NCBI GenBank assembly: GCA_963921935.1
Contig: OY998175.1
Span: 222,224,517-222,288,516, forward strand
Direction: 5' to 3'
DNA length: 64,000 nucleotides
Source: Galeruca laticollis
Lineage: Eukaryota > Arthropoda > Insecta > Coleoptera > Chrysomelidae
Both the position numbers and the translations under genes were made by a program. Numbering within the stretch: the first letter of the stretch is position 1; each line of letters starts with the position of its first letter. Under the pieces are notes generated by a model that was not told where the DNA came from, made no database searches, and worked only from the letters and a program-made list of their open reading frames with translations. This document shows positions 41,543 through 50,138 of this stretch, one piece after another.

Positions 41543-44035
41543 CCCTTTCACTGCTAACCATAAATTGGCATACTACCCCTGGGTGCTGATTGCATTTTTC
41601 CAAGTGATAGTTTTTTTTTCAAAAAATTTGTTTTATATGAATATAATATTACAAAAAAAATTCTCCCACTAATTTTTTTCAAAAAAAACTATGACGCCTG
41701 TAGACGTCACGCGCACTAACCGTGAAATTTGACTCCCCAATGCTCATGACTTTTACAGACGTCATGGAAACCATTACAAAAACTTCCTTATAAACTTGTA
41801 AACTATTCCCTATAAACTGAAAAAGTTGTTTTGAATTTGAACATTGTAGAGGTAAAAGAAAATAAAGTAAGTCCTGGAACATATTATGTTGCAAATAAAA
41901 TCACAAAAACATTGAAACAAACATACGATACACATAAAAACATGAACTAAAATAAAACGCAATAAAAAATTACAATATCAATAATATAACATTGAAATAA
42001 ACAAATGTCAAATTCAAAATGTGCACACTTAAAAAATATAGAATCATAAAAATAAATAACAAAGAAACCTTGCAAAAAACAAAAAATATAATTCACTGAT
42101 TTTTATGGTACACAGAAAAGCAAGCGCCAGTAACACACAAAGCTGGTTTTGTGGTGCATGTGACACAACAATAAGCTGTCTCTCTTCGTATTTTATTTTT
42201 GTAGCAAACCACACATCGTCGATGAGAAACTTTCCTTGCTCCAGTTGAAGCATTTTTCTCCAAAACATGTTCGATATTAGGCCTTGCAGGGGAAAGTTCT
42301 CGAACAGTTCTTGTTACCGGCAGCAACTGTCGTATGATATGCAGACGGAAATCATAGAAAGGCATTCTTGAATTGGGACTGTATTTCTTGAAAATGTGAT
42401 GGGCATTTGATAGTAGCATGTGATAAATATGAAGTCCTAATTTCATGTACCATCGAATTGTTTTTCGTTCGAATGGGTAGTATGCCATCATCTGGTCTTT
42501 TTTATCTACCCCACCCATGTTCTTGTTGTATTCAAAAATAGGACGGGGCTTCTGCCGAATTTCTTGTCGTCTGTTTTCAAATTCCACCATTGAATTATCA
42601 AATTCTGTGCTTATATATGTGACTTCTCGTTTATCGCGCCACTTGCTGATCATTACACCATTTGCGTAAAGAGCTAACGTTTCTCCTTTACCAAGTTTAG
42701 TATTTTTTATATCAAGTGGAATGTTCTGTCTGCTGCTCCGTAGGGTTCCGGTGCAATGAGTTTTTCTCTGTAACAGTTGAATAGCCAAATCATAACTATT
42801 GTAATAATTGTCCATATAAACTGCATGACCGGCGTCCAGTTTTTCATCCATTAGATGCATGACAACCTTGCTGGAGTGTCCCCTGCCACCACAATCATCA
42901 AGTGTACCTGTGTACACAGAAAATTTGATGATGGTTCCATCGGGTTCTGTTAACGCATATAACTTAATCCCGTATTTGTGTTTTTTATGTTTAATATATT
43001 GGCGAAATGCAAGTCTGGCTCGCCAAAGCAACATTGACTCATCAAGAGACAAACACTTGTCCGGATAGTAGATCTCTACCATTTTGTTATTGAAATAATC
43101 AATAAGGGGACGTATCTTGTAGAGCCTGTTCTCCGGCACAGGTTCACCATCCGCAGGATTTTTTTGAAATGTAAAAATCGAAGAATTAAGAGAAATCTGT
43201 CTCGGCTCATATTTGCACTAAATATCGGTATATAAAACAGAGGATCTTTTCTCCAGTAATCTTGTATACGACTCAACTGGATAGTCTCCATATGTGTCAA
43301 TAAACCAAAGAACGTTCGAATTTCCTCCCCTGTTACATCCTTCCAGCGACTAATACGTGAATTTTCTTGAGCTCTTGCTTTCATGAAGACTTCAATCGCA
43401 TGCTGATTAGTTTCCAGTGCAATTAATTCAAAAAAAGTTTCATTTACGAAAAGGTTAAAAAAGTCTATAGGAGAATCTCCTTTTGGTACAACAAGCAGTT
43501 GCCGCGCTTTTTCAAAATTAATTTGCCGAACAGCAGCACGTGGCGTATTTTCCCAAGCTATGATTTCACTATTATTGCTCCGCTTTTGTTGGGGTTGAGG
43601 CATATGTAAACTATCGTCTGATGAAGATTGGGCTGCTTCGGTTACTGAAAAGTCTTCTTCATGTTCGTGTTCGTCGTCTTCCTCTTCATCTTCATCAGAA
43701 TCAAGCCACCCACATTTTCTCGATTCAGCTGCTAACGAAAATGTCGGATCGTCTAGTTCATCGTCAGAGATGTTCAGAATAGCTAACAAGTCTTCATCAC
43801 TGTATGAACCTTCTAATTTACGTTTTCTACCTGCTTTTGGTGTGCCGACTCCCGACGGTCCCGGTAAGGATTCGTCCATTATTGAAATCGAACTCACGTG
43901 GTAAATACAATAAACGATACTACTAGTAGGTGCTCAGAACGACACAATGCGTTTCTGGTCGATGCTCACTGAATACTGATTCATTTAACACAGGTATAGT
44001 TCGCGACGTCTTTGACGTCATCAGCAGCGAAAGTG
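41543..44035 (-). mobile_element. piggyBac-like element (2.49 kb) inserted at TTAA in the Gypsy C integrase
   Basis: Both ends abut TTAA (41539-41542 and 44036-44039), the target duplication of piggyBac elements. The left end is CCCTTTCACTGCT and the right end, reverse-complemented, CACTTTCGCTGCT, an 11 of 13 inverted match. Size and single transposase gene on the minus strand are typical. Ignoring the element, the flanking integrase frame is continuous, so insertion came after Gypsy C settled. Confidence 0.92.
42093..43897 (-). pseudogene. piggyBac transposase, nearly intact (one frameshift in an A run)
   Basis: The start is ATG 43897 (MSSISIMDESLPGPSGVGTP). An acidic N-terminus with DSDEDEEEDDEHEHEEDF leads to the DDE_Tnp_1_7 domain: VNETFFELIALETNQHA, IRTFFGLLTHMETIQLS, MSRDRFLLILRFLHF. 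At a run of seven T on the plus strand (43159-43165) the frame changes, then ENRLYKIRPLIDYFNNKMVE, CLSLDESMLLWRAR (first Asp), HAVYMDNYYNSYDLA (second Asp) and YNKNMGGVDKKDQMMAYY (third Asp). The C-terminal Cys-rich finger (CVVCYKNKIRRETAYCCVTC, CFSVYH) ends at 42093. It would excise precisely at TTAA. One base in the A run decides function, so a sequencing or assembly slip is possible. Total is about 600 residues, normal for the family. Confidence 0.88.
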
Positions 44036-44039
44036 TTAA

Positions 44040-44712
44040 AGAAGGGGACAAAGTATGGTTACACAACCCGACGAGGAGAAAAGGATTTGCTCCAAAATTA
44101 CAAAAATTCTGGGAAGGTCCATACTTAATCAAGAAAAGGATCAATGATGTTATATATCGCATAAGCAATATTCCCAACAGAAAACCAAAAGTAGTTCACC
44201 AAAACCGACTAGCGCCATTCGAAGGAGACCATGACCTAGAGGAAGGAGTAAACCTTATTCGAGTTGTGTCTGACCTTACCTTCGATGAATTTATGGGCAC
44301 GTATGGAGGTACCGGGAAAGCTAGATATGGAGTTACTTCAGAACAACGACAAAATTTGTTCACTCTCCCGGAAGATTATTCACTGGTATACAACATCCCC
44401 GCCCGCAAGAACGCACGAGGGTTGGCATCCGTCTTTCGAAAGAAGTTCGGGCAATTAGAAAAACTTGAAGACCAGATTCCAGCCCCTGGTAAGACACTGA
44501 AACTGAAACATAATTCGCGGTACGTCTTCTACGTGATAACTAAAAATTAATTTCAAGATCGATCTACCTACCGCGATGTGTGGGAAGCACTTCGACACCT
44601 CCGAGACCATGTGTTAGAATCCAGCGTGAAGAAACTGGCTATGCCTAAGATAGCGAGTAACCAGTTGGATTGGCGAGTTATCAGGAACATGGTAGAGGTT
44701 ATCTTTCACTAA
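44040..44712 (+). pseudogene. Gypsy C integrase tail fused to an OARD1-like macrodomain
   Basis: The open frame resumes after the piggyBac insertion with KEGDKVWLHNPTRRKGFAPK, WEGPYLIKKRINDVIYRISN and KPKVVHQNRLAPFEGDHD (integrase C-terminal SH3-like part, to about 44235). A linker leads into a macrodomain: LPEDYSLVYNIPARKNARGL, ASVFRKKFGQLEKL, LKHNSRYVFYVITKN (44370-44547), TAA, then in the same frame TYRDVWEALRHLRDHVLES and VKKLAMPKIASNQLDWRVI, ending at 44712. This order matches ADP-ribose hydrolases of the OARD1/TARG1 type. The Lys after Ile-Thr is kept. The loop that holds the catalytic Asp after MPKI looks shortened. The last residues are cut by the inverted LTR fragment. Confidence 0.72.
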
Positions 44713-45070
44713 TTATATACACAGTATATTCACTTAAACTAATTTATATAAACACTTTACTAATTTATATTCATTTATTTACTGTTCATATCACGATGTC
44801 AAATTATCAACTAAACTGAACTCTCCATGGTCGGTCCTTTATATATGAGTGCTTTTTTCACTTGATAATTCTAGATTGCGGCTTACACAAAAACAATTGG
44901 CTTTCTGGCATTTTATAGATAAGACTGGTCACAAAAACAATGTCTAGATAAGATAGTCACAATCGTAAATAATTTTAAGAAATCCCTGCGCACCCGCCAT
45001 AATTTTAACTTTCATACATGGCTTAGACATAGTCGGATTCAGGGACTATACCAGTGTGATGTTTCGTAAC
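44706..45070 (-). repeat. Inverted partial copy of the Gypsy C LTR
   Basis: Read on the minus strand it follows the 5' LTR from GTTACGAAACA (about 38117) to GTGTATATAATTAGTG (about 38800), without the foldback element. Shared landmarks are GTCTAAGCCA, GACATTGTTTTTGTGACCAG, AAAATGCCAGAA, GTTGATAATTTGACATCGTG and AGTTTAAGTG. The terminal inverted repeats of the LTR are absent. A normal 3' LTR would be in the same orientation as the 5' LTR, so this is a rearrangement or an unusual end. It proves that the foldback element was inserted into an LTR that lacked it. Confidence 0.8.
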
Positions 45071-45515
45071 AGAACTTACCCCGTGATTGGGGCTAGATTG
45101 TAACAGGCTTGGGCAGGGACGTCCTTCGGACCATAAACTCCAACGGCTACAGATTATATGAACAATGCGGGGAAACGATAGCATGTTAACGTGATTTTCA
45201 TTCGCTTTTTTTACCACTGCGATGTTCACGTGTGAATGATGATTGTTGAGTAATAGGAGGGCAGGGAGCTAATTCTTGACCCATCGTAACCCTACGAATA
45301 CTCGCTAAAACCGTTGTTGCCACAGATTGGTTAATTGTGATAATAGCAAGTATGCGTTAAGTTGCGATGGATCAAAAATTAACCCCCAGGTTCTTGCTCC
45401 ATTGATTTGACAAACTTGATAAAATGATCCAAAAATAAAATGAATTATTTTGCCTTCATCAACTTTGAAGAATTTACAGCTGGTGGTCCACATCTTATAA
45501 AAATATCAGTGTATA
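45071..45515. other. No gene seen
   Basis: No supported frame. The sequence leads to the TA target site of the IS630-type element. Confidence 0.45.
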
Positions 45516-47974
45516 TACTCGATAGTCGAAATTGTGTAAAGTGAGTCAGAGCTATCTAATCAACACTTTGGTTAAAGCGCAGTTGCCATATGTATTCTAG
45601 AGAGAAATGCTGTATTTTATAAATACACTTCAAATCCATTGTGTCAATATTTCAGGTACAAAAGATGCAATGTAATTAAGTCAATACCAATTTAATATAT
45701 TTATTTCAAATTTCAAGCAGACTAATAATAATTAGTTTACTTGAAATGTGAAATAAAGTGTTTACGTATATTTCTTGAACGCAAAGTTTGTTGTGAAAAA
45801 CTCGCCGATTTGACAATGTTGGAGAGTCGCTTCAATGTTCCGGCTTTGAGAACGAGATAGATAGATCGAGCTACGCGAATGAGACAGTGATAGTAAACAG
45901 TTATGTGAGGTGTTTATTCTCTTCATGAGCGTAACATCAGTATTTGTGTTGTGGTTTTGTGTGATAAATCGGTTATTATTGGTATTTATTGTAATATTTA
46001 TATCGGTATATTTAGTGACAATAATGGCGGAGTGTAGCGGTGTCGGCGATAAAAAACGGCGTCGTAACAATTTAATTCGGGAAGAAAAAGTCCTCATATT
46101 AAATGTGTACGAAGGACTGCGTGCCATGGACAAACAGTTGGGTGTTAGTGACGCTGTGATTAAGTGCAGTTATTTAACTAAAGTTTCTGAGAGTACTATA
46201 TACAATATTCTAAAGAAATCGCGGGACGGATCTTTGACAAGAGAACGAGGTGAAAACTGTAAACCGGAAAGTAGGGGAAGAAAGAAAATTGTTTTGGACG
46301 ACCAAACACGGAATGCTATACGTAGGGAAATACATTCTTTTTATTTTAGGAATGAAATCCCCTCGGTAGCTAAATTGAGCAAGGTAATAGAAGCTGATGA
46401 TACTTTACCAAACATCAGTGATAAAGTTTTGAGACGAACTTTAAAATTAATGAATTTTCGTTACCAAACAAGAAGTAGAAACAGTGCCTTAATTGAACGA
46501 AATGACATTGTGAAATGGAGGAGAAATTATTTAAAACAGATACGACAGTTTCGTTACGAAGGACGGCACATATATTATCTTGACGAAACATGGTTAAATG
46601 AAGGCCACACTGTGTCAAAAGTGTGGCAAGACATGAATATACGAAGCAAATGACAAGCCTTTATGGAGGGTTTCTCTTCCGGTTTAAAAGCTCCCTCTGG
46701 GAAAGGACGTCGACTGATTATCACTCACATTGGCAGCGAGGAAGGATTTGTAGAAGGTGGATTACTAAGTTTTCAGTCCAAAAAAACTGTCGATTACCAT
46801 GAAGAGATGGATGGTAACCGGTTTGAAACATGGTTTAGATCAATTTTAACAAAAGTAACTCCTGGTTCAGTGATAGTTATGGATAATGCTTCATACCACT
46901 CTCGTCGACTGGAGCAAATACCTACTTCAGCTAGCCGCAAGAGGGTTATAATTGATTGGTTAGAGAGTAAAAGCATTCCGCACAACGAGGCAATGCTAAA
47001 AGTTGAATTATTATCTCTCGTACGGAAACATAAAAGCAGTTATATTAAGTACGTTGTCAATGAAATGGCGAAAGATTTCAACGTCTCAGTTGTTAGACTT
47101 CCTCCCTACCACTGTGAGTTAAACCCCATCGAGCTGGTTTGGGCCCAAGTGAAAAATTATGTTGCGAGAAAAAACAGTACATTCAAAATGGCTGACGTTG
47201 AGAAACTGTTTGACGAGGCGCTGCATACCGTTACTGCTGAGAGTTGGCGTAAATGTATTCAACACGTATTAAAAGAAGAAATAAAGTTTTGGGATTTAGA
47301 CATACGTGTAGAAGTAATGACGGAACCACTCATTATCGATATAGGAGGAGAAAGCGATGATTCTGAGGAGTCATCAGGGAGTGATACCGCTTCCAGTTAG
47401 TCAGACATTTTACAAGTGACCTCGCAACATACCTATACTTATTGGTAATTTATTTTGGTCTTGACAAACAACTTTTTTTTAGTTTTAGTAGTAGTAAGCT
47501 GGAATTGACTTTTAAACATTTTTTTATTTTGTTTTAACTTACTTATGAACAACTTGTGATAAGTTATTATTTCAAATGTTAAAAATTGAAATTCCAGATA
47601 TTTCAGTATTCGCACCCTTAAACTATGATACGCTCATGGAGTTCACTTTAAATCGGTAGATAACCGATGACGTCACTTTACAGAATTTCGACTATCGACT
47701 TTTTTATATACATCTTATTATAGCTCATCTTTAAAAATGTGTATTATTATTGGTCACACCCTGTATATACATGATGATACCTACCATAATAATTTCGTAT
47801 TTCTGTTCTCTCAAATTTAAACGCCAGAGCGTACAAGAACATTTTCTATTTATTTTTTATTTAGTACTATTAAGTACCCTTCAAAAATGATGCGCTCATG
47901 AAGTTCGCTTCTGCAACTGATTTTATGGACAGTAAGAGCGATGAGTCACTTTACAGAATTTCGACTATCGAGTA
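45516..47974 (+). mobile_element. Tc1/mariner-IS630-type element with long D-E spacing (about 2.46 kb)
   Basis: The left end TACTCGATAGTCGAAATT (45516 on) has its reverse complement ending at 47974, and the match continues to TGTAAAGTGA. TA lies on both outer sides (45514-45515 and 47975-47976). A second, diverged copy of the right terminal block lies inside at about 47622-47705, so the right end is duplicated. The single gene is on the plus strand. Confidence 0.82.
46024..47400 (+). pseudogene. IS630/Tc1-mariner transposase, DD82E-like spacing, one nonsense codon
   Basis: Start chosen at ATG 46024 (MAECSGVGDKKRRRNNLIRE), because the frame upstream to 45910 encodes an unrelated hydrophobic stretch. 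An N-terminal HTH (STIYNILKKSRDGSLTRERG) is followed by a region ending with IYYLDETWLNEGHT (first Asp, about 46580). A TGA at 46651-46653 is the only break. The same frame continues with GKGRRLIITHIG, SVIVMDNASYHSRR (second Asp, about 46884) and LPPYHCELNPIELVW (Glu, about 47132). I count 82 residues between second Asp and Glu, against 34-39 in classic Tc1/mariner, which fits the long-spacing DD82E (Sailor) group. An acidic tail ends SDDSEESSGSDTASS. Without the TGA it would be about 458 residues. Confidence 0.83.
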
Positions 47975-48469
47975 TAGTACGCGCAAAACATATAGTGCAG
48001 AAATGTAATGGCATATCCCCTTTAAGTTATGTTGCGGAGCTAGACTCTGAAAGGTATTAATATTTTGTTTATTTTTACCAGTACCACTAACACACTACAC
48101 TCTATATTGATGCTAGCGTACCAACTATATAGTAAGCGGTCTTTATCGCTTGTGAACACGTGCGTGATTGAAAAAACTGCTATCTCAAAATATGCTTATA
48201 GTTCAGTGAGATATCGTGAAAATAATGTTATTTGAAAAGCATATTACTAATTCTTGTTAATAAAACGAGATATAATGTAGTGTTAGTTGTCTGGTGTTAT
48301 GTTTAAGATGTGTTTAATAATTATAAAATTATTAAATACGTTTTAACGATTGTTAGTTGAAGTTATAATATTAAATGAATATATCGTCTAAGCATTTTAA
48401 ATTACATTGACTGGACTATGACAGTATTCAAGTCAAAGGATAAGCTGAAGCTTTAAATTTCGCACTATA
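47975..48469. other. No gene seen
   Basis: AT-rich DNA without a supported frame between the IS630-type element and the pogo fragment. Confidence 0.45.
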
Positions 48470-48840
48470 TCTCTTACGTGAACCATACCTGCTGAGTATT
48501 GGAAACACAAACATGGGCGGGATGGAAGTTCCTGAGGCATTAATGGCACGTACAAGAGTTACGATGGTTAAGATTGATACTTATTTTTGTATTAGTAGAG
48601 CCCATTTTCTTAGGTTTGTGGACTGTAGTCACTCGAGTTTCATCGATAATATATATTCGTGATGGTGTAATTTGATATCTATCCATAACATATTTTATCT
48701 TCTTAAAAAAGTCATAGACGTTGGTTTTATTAAAGGATGTTGCGTGGCTCAGAGATGTAGCTTCAGGCGTCCTCAGAGACAGTCTTAGGTTTCTTACCAT
48801 AAAGTTTTTTAACCAATCAGGTTCAGCTGTTAACAATATG
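48470..48840 (-). pseudogene. pogo/Tigger-like transposase fragment
   Basis: The 98-residue frame 48836-48540 reads WLKNFMVRNLRLSLRTPEAT, SLSHATSFNKTNVYDFFKK and ITPSRIYIIDETRVTTVHKP. This is the end of the CENP-B-like DNA-binding part and the first catalytic Asp (IIDET) of a Tigger-type transposase. A shifted frame continues VTLVRAINASGTSIPPMFVF (48565-48505). Nothing further of the DDE domain and no inverted ends were found, so this is a fragment, distinct from the two complete pogo elements. Confidence 0.75.
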
Positions 48841-50138
48841 TCTTTTGTATAGTATGGACGATATTTTTTGGTGTTTTACGGTCCTTGTATTTGTTTGATT
48901 TTTGACTACACTTGTGTTTATTGTGTGTGATAATAAATAATTTTGCTGAGGTTAATTATGAATTTGGGTTTAAGGTTTTTGAAGTTAATTAGGTGATTTT
49001 TAATTATGTCACAATTGAATAATTGAATTTAGTCTAAAAAATATGAAATAATGTGACGATAAATATATTTAATTTTTTCCCACGCGCAAAAAACGATCAT
49101 TTTTTCACTACTAGCTGTGAAGTTGACAATTTTGTGTCTTCTAGCCAACTGAGAAGTAGAATTTCTCTTTTAGTGGTTAATCATTTTTTCTATTGTTAAC
49201 CTAGGTCAATAATGGACAAATTCAAATGTTTTGAGAATTCAGGGATAATAGCTTAACAAAAACTAGTGCAACATAATTTTGTATATCCAGGAGATTGTCT
49301 TTAACATATTTACTGCTTGAAGTTACCTAACAAGATAAAATTATTTCAATAAAACTTACCGGCCTAAACTTTCCGTACCGGCCTAAAGTCATCTGACTAG
49401 ACTAAGCCTTCGTAGTGACAGAAACATTTTATTTTGTGGATGAATTCTACCTGCTGGGACCACAGCTCTATGCAGAACCGAAGGGATTGAAAGTAGCACA
49501 GCCAGATGATTGGTTCCAGATCCATTTTTCAAGATATCCAGATCATCATTGGAAAGAAAAACCAAGGAAAGTACTATCGTCCATAATCTTTGACAACTAT
49601 AGATTATTTCCAACGAATTTTCATATAATATCATCTTAATAGTTTGTACTAATGTAACTTATAACTTTGTAAATATTTAATTCTTGGCTAAACTTTAGTT
49701 TCCTTCAGAATCCAATTTTTTTTCTATTTGTATTTTAATTTACTTTGAGCTCTAGTTTGTTTTTCTAAACTCATAAATTAAATTGTCAAATTTGATAACA
49801 TTTTTTTTTAAATTTTTCAGTCAAATTATAATTTTTTTATCAATAAAACCACTTGTAAATAAATTTTCATCTGTTATTCAATAAACTACTTGTAAATTTT
49901 AAACAACTTTGTTCATATTTTTTTATATAACCTTCCAACTTCTTGCGTTGCTGACTGAGATTAGTTGATGTTAGGTAACTTATAGACTAGTAGGACTCAG
50001 GGTGGCGCCCACTTATCTTTCCGTCTCGTTACGTAAAAATAAGTAGGATTACCCGAGAACCGGTAAGACCTACTCCTTGGGTCTCTACTAGTATATAACC
50101 CACGACGGAGTAGCTCTCCGACGAGGAAGTCGTCACAG
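48841..50138. other. No gene identified; one unexplained frame at 49415-49639
   Basis: Mostly AT-rich. A 74-residue plus-strand frame at 49415-49639 (MTETFYFVDEFYLLGPQLYA, then DDWFQIHFSRYPDHHWKEKP) has non-random composition but no family I recognise. A GC-richer segment, about 49970-50138 (GTGGCGCCCACTTATC, ACTAGTATATAACCCACGAC), has a TATA-like core and may be part of an LTR of another element. The evidence is too thin to name either. Confidence 0.35.

Larger units (their letters stand above)
38029..44712 (+). mobile_element. Gypsy C: LTR retrotransposon with SAP-like gag start and macrodomain
   Basis: A 5' LTR (38029-38907) is followed at once by a primer-binding-like TTGGTGTCAGAAGGGG, then gag (38952-40309). 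A large deletion removes protease, RT and most of RNase H. Integrase (40358-41542 and 44040-44290) then runs into a C-terminal macrodomain (about 44345-44712). The element is interrupted by a foldback element in the LTR and a piggyBac element in the integrase. Its 3' side joins an LTR fragment in inverted orientation. It is a defective copy. Confidence 0.8.

Noticed and set aside
45910..46023. Hydrophobic N-terminal extension MFILFMSV of the IS630-type transposase
   Set aside because: It is in frame but hydrophobic and unlike any transposase start; ATG 46024 gives the expected basic DNA-binding start.
49415..49639. 74-residue frame as a host gene
   Set aside because: Composition is protein-like but there is no family match, splice context or neighbour to support it.
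49970..50138. Solo LTR with TATA box and poly(A) signal
   Set aside because: The AATAAA lies in Gypsy D integrase coding sequence read on the other strand, and no partner or terminal repeats were found.
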